A DNA stretch of 64,000 bases from Pycnopodia helianthoides (Eukaryota > Echinodermata > Asteroidea > Forcipulatida > Asteriidae). The position numbers and the translations under genes are program-made. Within the stretch, counting starts at the first letter, position 1, and every line of letters begins with the position of its first letter. Below, one piece after another: positions 19,237 to 30,524 of this stretch. The stretch covers positions 3,616,001 through 3,680,000 of the forward strand of contig CM063258.1 of the NCBI GenBank assembly GCA_032158295.1, given 5' to 3'. The notes beneath the pieces were generated by a model. It was not told the origin of the DNA. It made no database searches and saw only the letters and a list, made by a program, of their open reading frames with translations.

Positions 19237-19795
19237 CCTATATTTCGACACCTCTATGTCCCCACACCCCTGGTGTATTTTGTCCTAACCCTAACCCTAA
19301 CCCTAACCCTTCCCTTACCCTAGTGTGTAAACCACAAGGTTTTTTCAGAATAGGGGTGTCTGAACATAGGGGTGTCTGAACATAGGGGTGTTGGAACATA
19401 GGGGTGTCTGAACATAGGGGTGTCTGAACATAGGGGTGTCTGAACATAGGTTTGTCTGAACATAGGGGTGTCTGAACATAGGGGTGTCTGAACATAGGGG
19501 TTGTCAGAACATAGGGGTGTCGGAACATAGGGGTGTTAGAACATAGGGGTGTCTGAACATAGGGGTGTCTGAACATAGGCGTGTCTGAACATAGGGGTGT
19601 ATGAACATAGGCGTGTCTGAACATAGGGGTGTATGAACATAGGGGTGTCTGAACATAGGGGTGTCTGAACATAGGGGTGTCTGAACATAGGGGTGTCTGA
19701 AAATAGGTTTGTCTGAACATAGGGGTGTTGGAACACTAGGGGTGTTGGAACGTAAGGGTGTCGAAACATAGGGGTGTCGAAACATAGAGCAGTCG
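19237..19795 (-). mobile_element. foldback-like element copy 2 with 16-bp array
   Basis: Read on the minus strand from 19795: GGGCGACTGCTCTATGTT, then about 27 inverted 16-bp units of the CTATGTTCAGACACCC type. Next come a CACTAGGGTAAGGG segment, four TTAGGG units, AAAATACACCAGGGGTG and a short right end of direct units (GGACATAGAGGTGTCG). The order matches copies 1 and 3. Here the left-end units are amplified, whereas copy 1 amplified the right-end units. Open frames on the minus strand are repeat artefacts. Confidence 0.8.
19284..19310 (-). repeat. short telomere-like run
   Basis: Four CCCTAA units (TTAGGG on the minus strand) inside foldback element copy 2. This equals the metazoan telomere unit. 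It corresponds to the much larger G-rich block of copy 3, so it is internal to the element, not a chromosome end. Confidence 0.85.
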
Positions 19796-21310
19796 CCCAA
19801 AACTCTGTATCAATTTACCCTACAGAATCTGCCTCTCTAAGTCACTAGCAGCTTCCAAAAAAATCTGTCAAAACGCACTAAATTGACGTGTTTAATTTAA
19901 ATTTCTCTTTTTGATGGATGCTTAATTTTGTGCTGAGTGCTGTGATACTTTTTGCTGGTTAGTTAGAGCACTACATGAATGCTCTGCATTAGTATCATTA
20001 TGTGGAAATCAGGGAAGAGGGACTCACTCACTTTTTTTCTTTACCGTTATGTCAAAGTATTAACATGAAAGTGCTTTTTATGTATCAAGGTGAGCTCCTG
20101 GTATGCTCAAAATTGCCAAGGACCGGCGTACCTAATTCTTTGAGTGGAATTTGGTAAAGGCTAATTCATTCCCTACTAGGCCTTATGTTGTTGTTGTTGT
20201 TTCCCCGGCCTCCCGTCTCGTGACACTGTCTCGTCCTCAATTGGAGTATCTACTTCCTCCTCCGCACCATCTCCTTGTTGCTGAATCTTTTTTCTCCTCC
20301 TCCCCGAGACCTTAATGCGCCTAATCATATTGACCCTCAGCCGTTGCTCCACATAAGATTGATCACTTCCAGGGTACGTTTTTTTTGTTCTTCTTTTTTC
20401 TTTTTCTGTGAACCCTGTCATGTAGCCGAGGCACTCTGAACGGCTAATACCATTACATGGTGTCCCCCCCCCCCTGCCCGCCTAAATGCTCGGTATACTG
20501 TTACAGTACAACGTGCGACCAAACGTCTGTCGCTGGAAAATACAGAGGGGCTATTCTGGGGGGAATTACTCACATTGCATGGATATCAAGAATTGATACG
20601 TTGAAATGTTTTTTACATTTTTTCTTTTGAAGTAATAACAAATTCCAAGTCATGAAGATCGTTGTTCGGACAACCAGATTTGTTAAATAGCTTTGTGATA
20701 TGAGTTAACCAAGGAATTCATAATGGAACAAGTAAACGTCCATTTCCGTTGTCTGATGTTCTCAGAGACACAGTATGCGCAAAATTGAGTTTTACAGATT
20801 TACAAGTTTCGTATAAGTATCTCGAATCGCTGCAAGCAAATTTCTATAGATCATGCACTTTATAGAGAAAATGTTTAACGTGTAATTCATAAATGTTATA
20901 AGCTCTTTGTGGTCGGCGAACAAGTCACCATTTTTATTTGTGGCAAAAACCTACAAACTGTTATGATTCACCTGGATCAAACAGCTTCTTGAAGCCTAAT
21001 ACTTCCTCTGTTCATCAGTATAATGTGAATTATGATTGGTTAATCGTAACTAGGTAGTTGCCTTAATACAGGACAGCAAATCATATCCAATGGAAAAGAC
21101 TGTTTAATAGCATGTGTTAGAGGTCAGAAAGTGTGTATGGGTGGGTAGGTATACACATATCAAACTGGGGCATACAACAAAAGAGTACAATAGGGTCCCC
21201 GGTTGGGAAAAGGTCCCAGAACATGTGGACAAAACCAATGAGAGCTGTTGCCAAAAAGAGTACAAACAAAAGAAGAGGGTCAAAGAGGAGGTCCCCGATT
21301 GCAGGTATTT
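19796..21310. other. intronic DNA; possible decayed coding fragment
   Basis: Mostly unremarkable. The minus-strand open frame 20421-20176 is rich in Arg, Lys and Gln (VEQRLRVNMIRRIKVSGRRR). It faintly resembles the EQRLADQ...IKR segment of the LINE N-terminus, but is too short and basic to call. A C-run lies at 20465. Confidence 0.35.
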
Positions 21311-21550
21311 GCCACCCCAACCCCTCCCCACTTTCTGCTCTCTCAGCCCCGCCTCTACCACTCCAACCCCTTCCCACTTTCTGCTCTCCCAGCCCCTCCC
21401 CTGCCATCCCAATTCCTCCCCACTTTCTGCTCTCCCAGCCCCTCCCCTGCCACTTACGCCCCTCCCAACTTTCTGCTCTCCCAGCCCCTCCCCTGCCATC
21501 CCAACACCCCTCCCTACTTTCTGCTCCCCCAACCTCCTTCCCACTATCAC
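21311..21550 (+). repeat. about 46-bp C-rich minisatellite
   Basis: Five to six copies of a pyrimidine-rich unit containing CCACTTTCTGCTCTCCCAGC and CCCTCCCCTGCCATCCCAA. It generates open frames on both strands that should not be annotated as genes. Confidence 0.8.
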
Positions 21551-22280
21551 CCCAGTTGTGATGGACTGGCTCATAGCTGAATCTCCTCAAGCTCAATTCT
21601 TGTTGCCAATTCAGTATGCACTATTAAAGAGTTAGCAACAGTGTTTGTTTATGTTGACGGGCCTTCCAGGCAGAGCGAACCCACAGGAAGTTATTGTTGG
21701 CCGACAAAACATTGAAGTTGTTCTGGAACGGGTCGGAGAATTTCATGCCTCGGGAGAACTCTCGGCAGTCCAGGCGTGAAAAGAATTTTCTTACATCAAA
21801 TGTCTCAACAAGGGTTTTGGGTGTTTTGGTGGGGTTTTTTTTGTAGTAAGAACTACTTGTTGGATTTGGGTGTCTTTGAAACAATTTAATCTACAAAATA
21901 AAAGTGAAAAAAGACAAGAAAAGATGTTTGTCTTGCAATCAGATTCGGACTTGTACTAATTTGTTTCTAGGAAAAATACTTATAATATTTTTAATTGTGG
22001 GGGTGGGGGGGGGAGCAAAAGTGTTTTTATTAATATGCTGATTTTTTTTTCAAAAAGTCGATATACTTAAATGGAGTTGGTGTCTCTTAACAGTGCATTT
22101 CAAAAACCAATAAGTAGGATGGGGAAACAACTGCAGAGGCTGTACGTCAAGAGTTGTGAAATCTTTTCCAAGCTTAATTTTCATTCCTCACCATTGAATG
22201 GAATTGAATCCAATTTTTATTCATACATTTTTGGGCCAAACCCCTCCCCCGCCCCCTCAAATTAGATGCATGCTTCAAAA
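21551..22280. other. intronic DNA without recognised features
   Basis: No supported gene. A T-run and a G-run lie near 21835 and 22000. Confidence 0.35.
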
Positions 22281-22470
22281 TTGGCAGCATATTGCGCCAC
22301 CGCACCTTGTAAACCATTACATTGTGCTATGTAAAGGAATAGGTCTCAAACTTCAAAAAGTAGCTCCACATTATATACCTTGTAGGAAAATACTGACTGT
22401 TGAAGCGCCTTGAGCGTCACTGAGTGACGGATATGACGCTGTATAAGAAGCCACTATTATTATTATTATT
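22281..22470 (+). mobile_element. 5'-truncated SINE
   Basis: Matches the 3' half of the SINE at 10555-11011: GCATATTGCGCCACCGCACC, AAACCATTACATTGTGCTAT, AGTAGCTCCACAT, and the end TATAAGAAGCCACTATTATT. The tRNA head is absent. Confidence 0.75.
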
Positions 22471-23869
22471 AAAAGCACTCTGCACCAATGATGTCATTTA
22501 TGCTCAAAATACCTGTATGTCAGACATACATTTCCACGGCTAGCCCCTCATTCGATCACGGCATCGGCGAGCCACAAGTCAGAGAACTACAGTCAGTACA
22601 CGCTAGTAAACATAAAAGCTCGGACACGTACGCGCCTGTACGTTGGTGAATTTTGGTCCGGGGATCTGTGTACTGAGCTTCTATTTTTAACAGTAAGTGC
22701 AGAGTGCTGTTAAGCAGCAGCAGGGGGTGCATGGAATGTAAATGACATTATCAAGAATGATTAATTCACTTGTCTACAAATCTGCTTCAGATGATGTTTT
22801 CTTTTGAATGGTCAGACGGTCCAATTAAAAAAAATAAAGAAACATCAGAGTCTGCTATCCATTTCGCTGAGGCATTGGCTCGATTTCCTCATCTTGAAAT
22901 TACATCCTCAAAGTGCCCCCAATCCTGCGAAAAGAGACGGAAAATACCCCCCCCTCCTATAATAAATCAATCTCTGAAAAAAGATGTTTATTTTTAGGTA
23001 TCCCCCTAAGGTTGTTTACACAGCTACTTGAGCGAATCAATTGTCAACGGGAATGCTATTTAAACGTGTTTATCATTTAATTGTAGTTTTGATATTTTTT
23101 ACACTCTTGAATTTATTGTAGTTATCAATTTAAAAAAATTAGGCTCCAATCGTAAGGTTTTGAAAAAAACTAGTTTGACACTTCTGCCATTGACGGCGTG
23201 CGTCAAAATGACAATACTTTGACGTCATCTGTGGGATGTTGCTCTGTTATTGCAACAAAGAGGCTATACAAAACGGAGCTCCCACAAAGTGACGTACATG
23301 AGTGATGACGTCACGGGCTTTTTTTTTCGTGAATCTGTCTAAAAAGCACCAGAGAAGGGTAATCAAAATGCTTGTCTAGTTTCAGTTCAAATCTGTTAAA
23401 TCTCATGTGAACTCAATTTCTTTACTAAAATGAACACATATGAATTTCAGGAACGATCACTTATTGTATATTATTATTATTATATTATTATTATTATTAA
23501 CATTTTATTTCATCGTTCTCCTTTCATCTTACATAATTCAAGTACATAGTTTAACATTATATTCAGTTACATAATGGCATATTTATGGTAAAGTATGCTA
23601 ATACAATGCATACGCAATATCAATAATTGTTAACTAGCATTTATACAGTATGTAATAGCGGTGGGACAACAATTAGGTTCAGGTGAAGCCGTGGCTTTTG
23701 TTCCTTAACCTATGGACAGACAAACAAACAGATAACAGCACCAATACATTTGTACAGACAATAGACTTGATTGACAAACACAACAACGTTGTCGTTTTCG
23801 TTCAAGCTGATACCCAAACCCGATGACACCCCAAATCCTCAAATTAAAAAAATATGTTCAGCCCAGAAC
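22471..23869. other. intronic DNA without recognised features
   Basis: A (TTA)n-type run occurs at 23470-23500. An open frame at 22770-22997 has an AG just upstream, but no recognised domain and no clear donor. Nothing else was supported. Confidence 0.35.
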
Positions 23870-24425
23870 ACTTGCACAAATCGTCACCGTTTTCACGATG
23901 AGCCACCTATCTTTTATTGACAAATTTTGACTATTACAGGAAGGGGCCTTTATCTCAATGAATGAATTTTATGTTTTCACGAACAGCCATCGCCCCCGAA
24001 AACGCATTGCAATACGTTGTAACAGAAGAGCGTAAAATGTGGCAAAACTTGTTTTTCACGTTTCACAAAGAGCCACCTATCTTTGCGCACGCGTGATCAC
24101 GTGACACGCGTGCCCCTTTCCTATGTTTAATACATTATCCAGTGAGGTGTTTAAGTAGGTCATCTCAGTTTTTTGGGTTTCCATGAAGAGCCACGTATCT
24201 TTGACTAATTACTATGGCAATTAGCCAATATATCTACAGAAATGAGTTAGTCAATGGAGAGGTTAAACTTATACAGAATCATATGATAGGTTTTTAACTG
24301 CAAACTGTGGCTTAAGTATTGCAGATTTTGCAGTTTTAAGCCAAGCATAGCGTAAAATGTAAATCTCAATTAAGCGTTTGGACATAAGTGGCTCTTTGTG
24401 AAAACTGTGACGAAATGTGACCATC
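23870..24425. mobile_element. inverted-repeat element with GAGCCACCTATCTTTG motifs
   Basis: The left edge reads GCACAAATCGTCACCGTTTTC and GATGAGCCACCTATC. The right edge reads AAGTGGCTCTTTGTG, AAAACTGTGACGAAATGTG, its approximate reverse complement. Between them the motif CACNAAGAGCCACCTATCTT is repeated near 24066 and 24183. Probably a non-autonomous DNA element about 550 bp long; no second copy was seen in the window. Confidence 0.5.
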
Positions 24426-25075
24426 ATTGTACCAACAAAATCTTCAGACAAACAAACCTCTTCAACTCAGTATCGTTGCTTTTCATTTGCCGTGTTAACT
24501 ACAGGATACAGCCTTTAACAATCCCCCACAAAAACACAACCAACATAATAATCTCAGTGTGTCCTGACACTCAATTTAAGCTCTACGAAGACCCAAAACA
24601 CCCCCAGACCTGCGTATAGTCCATCAATTACCACCAAATTAAGCGTACCCCTTCAGAAGAAGAAAACACCTATGCCTTATAACCCTCCATCCCGTCTTAT
24701 ACGCCTAGCCACCCAACTGGAGGGTGCTATCATTACCCCCCCCCCCCCCCCGTATCCCAGTGGGTTACTCGACACTTTAATTAAGCCATTATCAACTGCA
24801 GAGAGCGGGGTGTGTGGGCATCAGTGTATAGCGTGTATCGACCAGCGAGTCTGAACATCAAGAAAGCCCTTGGTATATCACATTGCAATATCGGCGTGCA
24901 CGGCAGAGTGCCCGGCGGGCATATTCGGGGGGGCTTTCTTTTAACTCGTCATCTCTCTCTCTGCAAGCGGCGGTGATAATACCATCGCAGGTACGAAGAC
25001 TAATGTCAACTGTATCCGAATACACTATGTAGATGGCTGGAAATGTATGCGTTCAAAAAAATATGTACAGATTCT
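24426..25075. other. intronic DNA without recognised features
   Basis: A C-run lies at 24736-24752. No coding or repeat signature I can name. Confidence 0.35.
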
Positions 25076-25460
25076 TTAAAGGCACCGGACACATTTGGTA
25101 ATTACTCAAAAAAATTGTGGTAATTACTCAAAAAAATTGTTAGCATAAAGACTTACTTGGTAACGAGCAATGGAGAGCTGTTGATAGTATAAAACATTGT
25201 GAGAAACGGCTCCCTCTGAAGTGACGTAGTTTTTGAGAAAGAGGTAATTTCTCACTCAAATAATAAAAGACTTCAGCTGAAGCCTTTTATTATGCATCTG
25301 AAAGCACACAAAGTAATGCAACAAGGGTGTTTTTTCTTTCATTTTTCTCTTGCAAATCCGATGACCAATTGAGCAGATTTGTTATTTTATGCATATGTTG
25401 GGATACACCGAGTGAGAATGCTGGTCTTCGACAATTACAAAATGTGTCCAGTGCCTTTAA
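25076..25460 (+). mobile_element. TTAA MITE, family C copy 3
   Basis: TTAA-bounded; left end AAAGGCACCGGACACATTTGG, right end AATGTGTCCAGTGCCTTTAA. A 20-base segment (GGTAATTACTCAAAAAAATT) is duplicated at the left end. Its right TTAA (25457-25460) is also the left border of the next element. Confidence 0.85.
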
Positions 25461-25810
25461 AGGGTGTGCATAACATTGGTAAGATTGAAAATATATATAT
25501 GTTCACAGATTTGCAGATAACTTTACGTGGTATATAAAGATGGTCATGATGGAAAACTTCCCTTGAAATATCTTTGCTTGAAATGCTACAGTTTTTTAGG
25601 AAATGAGTTAAAACAATTAGTTTTGATCTTGTGTGTCCAAAACCCTAATGTTTGACAACAGTGAAAACATATAATGGGGATTTTCACTATTTTCTGGTGA
25701 CTCCGATGACCGATTGAGCTTAAACTTTCACATGTTTGTTGTTTCATGTATGTGTTAGGTCACATAAAGTGCAAATACTGGACAATTACTAATGTTATAC
25801 GTGTGCTTAA
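25457..25810 (+). mobile_element. TTAA MITE, family E
   Basis: Left end AAAGGGTGTGCATAACATTGG, right end CTAATGTTATACGTGTGCTTAA. The internal body (CCCTTGAAATATCTTTGCTTG, TTTTCTGGTGACTCCGATGA, AACTTTCACATGTTTG) is related to families A and B. It shares its left TTAA with the preceding family C element. Confidence 0.75.
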
Positions 25811-26210
25811 AGCGCTACTACGGAAGCTTAAAGGAAAAAGGGAGAAGAAATGAAATTTATTTAGTTAAGGATTCATTTTTTGTAAGGGAACAGAGAACTA
25901 AATTAGAGTTTTTAATTTGCATTCAAAATTTGGTCTAACCTCGGCCTCCCCTCTCTCCATATTTCTTTAGTCATAATACTAGCTGTTAAATAACGATGCA
26001 GATTTTTTAGAGAACTCCCAAATAGGTGATAATATTCTTTATCAATTTAGTTAGAAATCAGGCCAACAAAATACAGTCAGAGTCAAACAGTTTTTCTTTC
26101 GCAGAAATTTGCGAAATGGTGTAGAGGGATGCATTGGAGTCTGGTATACAAATGTCATCTTAAGTAATTGTTTGAAGCTTTGCATGGTGTGGAAAAAACA
26201 AGAGGAAACT
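25811..26210. other. intronic DNA without recognised features
   Basis: Unremarkable AT-rich sequence. Confidence 0.35.
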
Positions 26211-26430
26211 ATAAATAAATAGTAAACTTGCGGGTACAAACCATGTGTAAATCTCTTTTGTGGGAGTGTTGGCTCTGAATAGAGCCGGTGTGGTCTCGAC
26301 GCTCTCCTAAAGACGAGCAGAGTATACTGTTTGAAACGTCGAGACCACACTGGCTTTTTCCAGAGCCAACACTCCCACAAAAGAGATTTACACATGGTTG
26401 TACCTGCAAGTTTAATATTTATTTATAGTT
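26211..26430. repeat. foldback pair of hammerhead-bearing repeats
   Basis: Two copies of the 705-843 repeat lie head to head. The left arm (TATAAATAAATAGTAAACTTG to GAGCCGGTGTGGTCTCGACG) is the reverse complement of the right arm (CGTCGAGACCACACTGGC to TATTTATTTATAG). The right arm carries TCTC-CTAAAGA-C-GAGCAG-loop-CTGTTT-GAAACGTC at about 26304-26342. The core G5 is replaced by A, so the motif is probably inactive. A transcript across this block would fold into a long hairpin. Confidence 0.7.
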
Positions 26431-26705
26431 TCTTCTTAAATGTCATCTTATTATACCACTCTAAAAACTGCAGTCCGGCCGTACCCAAACTCGACTCTTT
26501 AGTGCACAATTATGAATTTTGCGCCATCAGCATTTTTATATTACTAGGTCTCTATCGTGCATCTCTGATGCACATAAATTTTACGCGCTGTAAAAAATTA
26601 ATGGACTGTCAGATACGATACCTCCAGGTATCAGTTGAAATTTGTAATTGAATTATATGGCCATCAAAATCATATAGATTCTGACGATTGGCTTTTTAAG
26701 AGTAG
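26431..26705. other. intronic DNA without recognised features
   Basis: Nothing supported. Confidence 0.3.
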
Positions 26706-26767
26706 CCCCCCCCAACACGCCCCCCAACACGCCCCCAACACGCCCCCAACACGCCCCCCACACACAC
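26706..26767 (+). repeat. CCCCCCAACACG microsatellite
   Basis: Five short tandem units of the type AACACGCCCCC, followed by a CA run. Confidence 0.85.
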
Positions 26768-26829
26768 GTAAATACCTTAAATTGAGCTCTTCCCTTTGAA
26801 AGTCTTGCACATATTGACAACGAGAAAAC

Positions 26830-27257
26830 GACTTGAAACAAAGACTATATCTGTCTATGAAATCAAATCTTCTTTGAAATTATATTTATACAAAATTATT
26901 GAAATCAAAAATACCCATAGCTAGTTTTTTATACATCAAACTTCAATTTTTGTATGATACAAATGATTTGTTCAAATTAACAACGAAACAAAATTAAAAC
27001 TTGGGACGAGGATGCTAATTTTTCAGAAACCCCATTTGCCAATCACGCCCAAATTTGCGCGTCCATCACATAGGCTTAATGACAACATAACCGTCAGTTG
27101 GGCAAAATTCTTAATTTTATAACAAGTAACCAGGAAACGGAGGTCAAGTCTTATTCTCAGGTTTTCTTCACTATTTTGTTGAATTGATTTTACTTTCATA
27201 TTGTTCCAGCACTTAGTGTTACATTCCCAACAATAATTGTCATGGCCATAAACAATG
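26830..27257. repeat. dispersed repeat, copy 1
   Basis: Sequence landmarks CTATGAAATCAAATCTTCTTT, TTGGGACGAGG, CCCCATTTGCCAATCACGCC and GTCAGTTGGGCAAAATTC, GGAGGTCAAGTCTTAT recur in the same order at 57595-58080. The last part recurs in reverse at 35440-35580. No coding potential was recognised. Confidence 0.65.
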
Positions 27258-27659
27258 TTAAAGGACCATTACAGAATTGGTAAGAAAAAAACTTGTAAAA
27301 TATACTGTTTATCACAGATTTAGGCCTGCATAAAACTTACACAGTCTAGTCTAATGATGATGATAGTAGAAAACATCCCTTGAAATATTTCTGTCTGAAA
27401 TGCCATATTTGATGAGAAATGAATAAACTAATTTTCCGATTGGAGTTTATCGCTCAGTGAGCGTTTTATTAGTTTGTTGAATCTATATGATTTCATGCAA
27501 AATGTGTAATCGGTTTTTCCACTATTTTCTCGTGACCCAGATGGCCGATCAATCTCAAACTTCTACAGGTTTGTCAGTTTATATGGTTGATTACATAAAG
27601 TGCTTACACTGCCAGCAACTGTTTTGTTAGCAAAAACCAATTCTGTAATGTTCCTTTAA
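27258..27659 (+). mobile_element. TTAA MITE, family A copy 3
   Basis: TTAA at 27258 and 27656; left AGGACCATTACAGAATTGGT (one change from consensus), right ACCAATTCTGTAATGTTCCT. Small insertions relative to copy 1 (TAGGCC near 27311 and an extra TAGTC near 27346). Confidence 0.85.
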
Positions 27660-28174
27660 GATAAAATAATTGACAAAACAGAATCCATTTGGTTGGGATC
27701 ACAATGGTCCCTGAAGTCTGAATACGTGTGAGAGTTACACAGTTAAATAATAAATAGTGCCCCTCATAAAAAAAAAAAACCCAAAATAACCCAATATTAA
27801 TAATATTTAAAATGACCAACTCAAAGTAAATGAGAGCAACTTACCCAATGTATAAAATGAAGAGAAAATTAATATTGCTCTTAATCAATATGTTTTTATA
27901 AATATATTTTTATATTAATACAAATTGAAAATTTTAATGTGTTTGTAGTTGCCGGGCACCTCTGAAAAACAGTGTTTCACTGAGAGGTCTTTCCCCAGGT
28001 TAAATAAGAAATCAATAAATAAATCAATCAAAAAAATTAAGATTAAGAAATAAGACATGACCTAAACAGAAAAAGAGATTTCAGAAACTAAGCAAAACAA
28101 TTTCTTTCAAAATCTGCCTGTGTGTCTGCTGCCGTCTTAAGAAAATAAAACAAGAATTTAAGAATCAATACAAT
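27660..28174. other. intronic AT-rich DNA
   Basis: Strongly AT-rich with no recognised feature. Confidence 0.35.
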
Positions 28175-28544
28175 TTAAAGGCAGGGTGTACTTTTGGTAA
28201 TTGTCAAAGACCAGACTATCCTCACTTGGTGTAACCCAACATAATAGCAAACCTGTGAGAATTTGGGCTGAATTGGTCATTGAAGTTGCAAGAAAACAAT
28301 GACAGAAAAACCACTCTTGTTGCATACAAATTTTGAGTGTGCTTTCAGATGCCTGAGACACTGAAAACCTTTCTCAGATTCAAAAATGACCTCTTTATCT
28401 AAAACTGCCTTACTTCAAAAGGGGTTGTTTCTAACAATGTTTTTTTTAAAATAATATCAACAGCTCTCCAGTGCTCCTTACCAATTAAGTTCTTATGGTC
28501 ATTCATTTTTGGAGTAATTATCAAAAGGTATACCCTCCCTTTAA
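28175..28544 (-). mobile_element. TTAA MITE, family C copy 4, reverse orientation
   Basis: TTAA-bounded; reads AAAGGCAGGGTGTACTTTTGG at the left and TCAAAAGGTATACCCTCCCT at the right. Internal landmarks such as CCTGTGAGAATTTGGGCTG are the reverse complement of the family C body. Confidence 0.8.
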
Positions 28545-29082
28545 AAAAAATAGCCGAGTTCTGCCTACATGCCCGTGCCATTCTAATCAAATTATCAGGG
28601 AGGTACCAATGCACTTAAGAAACCCCTTGAACCACAAGTAACGAGCTAATTGCAGTGTGTTTGCTTAGTATAATTTCAAAGGTAAAAAAAAAATACATGT
28701 TGTGATGCGGGAGTCGATTGAATAGTCGTTTGCAGAATGGCATGTTACATCCAATGATCTTACTGTTTGCATTAGTTCGGTGCAGACGGCGTTTTGCTTT
28801 AAAGGGGAAAGGACGGCGGTGGGTGTGTCCTTTTGGAAGAGTCGATTCAATCGATCCTCTAGTTTTTCCCTCGTTTATGTATTTATTAGTTTATTAATTT
28901 TTCGGTTGTGAAGCCAAGGATTCTCAGGAAAGCAATTTGAATCACTATACTAAAACCTCAAACATCCTGGAGAGAAGACAAGGAAGGAAGTGTCAGTTTT
29001 AGATGTCAACGGAAAACCCTATAGAATTAATCCAGGGAAAAACCCACGCAATCGGGTAGGAACTGAAAAACCCAATCCACAT
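28545..29082. other. intronic DNA without recognised features
   Basis: Nothing supported. Confidence 0.3.
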
Positions 29083-29150
29083 AGTGTCCCCCGGCGGGAT
29101 TCAAACCGGAGTCCCAGAGGTGCCACTACGCCGAACCCCAACCACACCAT
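29083..29150 (-). repeat. tRNA-like SINE-head fragment
   Basis: On the minus strand, GCGTAGTGGCACCTCTGGG and CCGGTTTGAATCCCGCC resemble the anticodon-arm and B-box region of a tRNA-derived SINE. No tail was found. Confidence 0.35.
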
Positions 29151-29703
29151 TATAATCAAAACCTGTGAAAACTTCATCCAAATATTAGTTGAGCAAAAAA
29201 CAACAGCAAAAACTCTTTAAGTTTTGTAAGGGATTTTGTGCTGGTGCATATTGTGCTTACGACCCAGGAGGGTGGGAGGGGGAAGGGGAGAGGAAACTGC
29301 CCTCCCAAATTCGGGCAAAAACAGTGGAGAAAACTTGGGCACTGCAATAGGAGCAAAACAAATTGGACTGAGAAAGCAAAAAAAAGACTCATCATTCCGT
29401 ATTCGAAATTTGTGTTTTTATCAGTGAAACATTTCGGGGGAAAATCAACCCCTCTGCCTCCCCCCAACCCTTAATCAAAGAGTCCCCATACTTAATTTGG
29501 ATTGAGGCAATTAGAAGCGATGTTGATTGACACGGTCTTCTTATGCTACATGTGTTTGTCCTTGGCTGCTCTAGATTTGAGCTCTGAATTGTTACTCTGG
29601 AGGATTGGTGCTGATACAACCTTTACAATCAGTGAGCTTTTAGATTTAAACTAATCATATTTGCAGTTAATAATTACTGTGACCCTGTTTTTAATTATTT
29701 TTT
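29151..29703. other. intronic DNA without recognised features
   Basis: Overlapping short frames on both strands lack domains. Confidence 0.3.
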
Positions 29704-30096
29704 TTAAAGGAACATTACAGAATTGGTAAGAAAAAAACTTGTAAAATATACTTTTTGATCACAGATTTACATAAAACTTACACGGTCTAATGATGATGAT
29801 AGTAGAAAACATCCCCTGAAATATTTCTGTCTGAAATGCCATATTTGATGAGAAATGAATAAACTAATTTTCCGATTGGAGTTTAATGCTCAGGGAGCGT
29901 TTTATTCATTTGTTGAACCTATATGATTTCATGCAAATGTGTAATCGGTTTTTCACTATTTTCTCGTGACCCAGATGGCCAATCGATCTCAAACTTCTAC
30001 AGGTTTGCCAGTTTATGTATATGGTGGATTACATAAAGTGCTTACACTGCCAGCAACTGTTTTGTTAGCAAAACCAATTCTGTAATGTTCCTTTAA
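29704..30096 (+). mobile_element. TTAA MITE, family A copy 4
   Basis: Perfect AGGAACATTACAGAATTGGT terminal repeats with TTAA at 29704 and 30093. The right TTAA is also the left border of a family D element. Confidence 0.85.
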
Positions 30097-30524
30097 GGTT
30101 GGGTTATAGATTGGTTTTCGTCACCGTAATACTGATTTATAGGCACATTCATCAAAAAAGATACATTATAAGTCACCTGTAAAAGTTTAAGCAGAATACA
30201 GTGTCTACTTGCTGAGAAAACAGCAAAAAAACACTGTCACTGCATTTTCATAAAGAACGTTGAATCCATCCATGTTTTTAGCGAGGTGACAGCGGGTACC
30301 AACCGCATTTTCAGCTGCAGCATTCACAAACGGAAACTTGAACTTCCAAGAGATTCAAATTTGTCCACATATGCTTTTATTGATTTTCTAATCAACGGGG
30401 CATTTCAGACGAAATTGTTTTTCTCAGGATGCTTACTGACCGATTTTTATAACAAGGAGGCTTTCGGAAATTACACACATTTTTTTTACAGGGGTCATTA
30501 CTCAAAGTGTGACCCTGCCTTTAA
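30093..30524 (+). mobile_element. TTAA MITE, family D copy 1
   Basis: Left end GGTTGGGTTATAGATTGG, right end AGTGTGACCCTGCCTTTAA. The body contains TAGCGAGGTGACAGCGGGTA and CCAACCGCAT, shared with 41346-41795. Shares a TTAA with the preceding family A copy. Confidence 0.7.

Noticed and set aside
19284..19310. Possible chromosome end or telomere
   Set aside because: Only four units, internal to a dispersed element, with continuous unrelated sequence on both sides.
21104..21635. Overlapping 140-170 codon frames on both strands
   Set aside because: Low-complexity translations of the C-rich 46-bp minisatellite, present on both strands at once.
22770..22997. Possible exon following CTGCTTCAG
   Set aside because: No recognised domain, no consensus donor and an A-run coding for poly-Lys; support is too weak.
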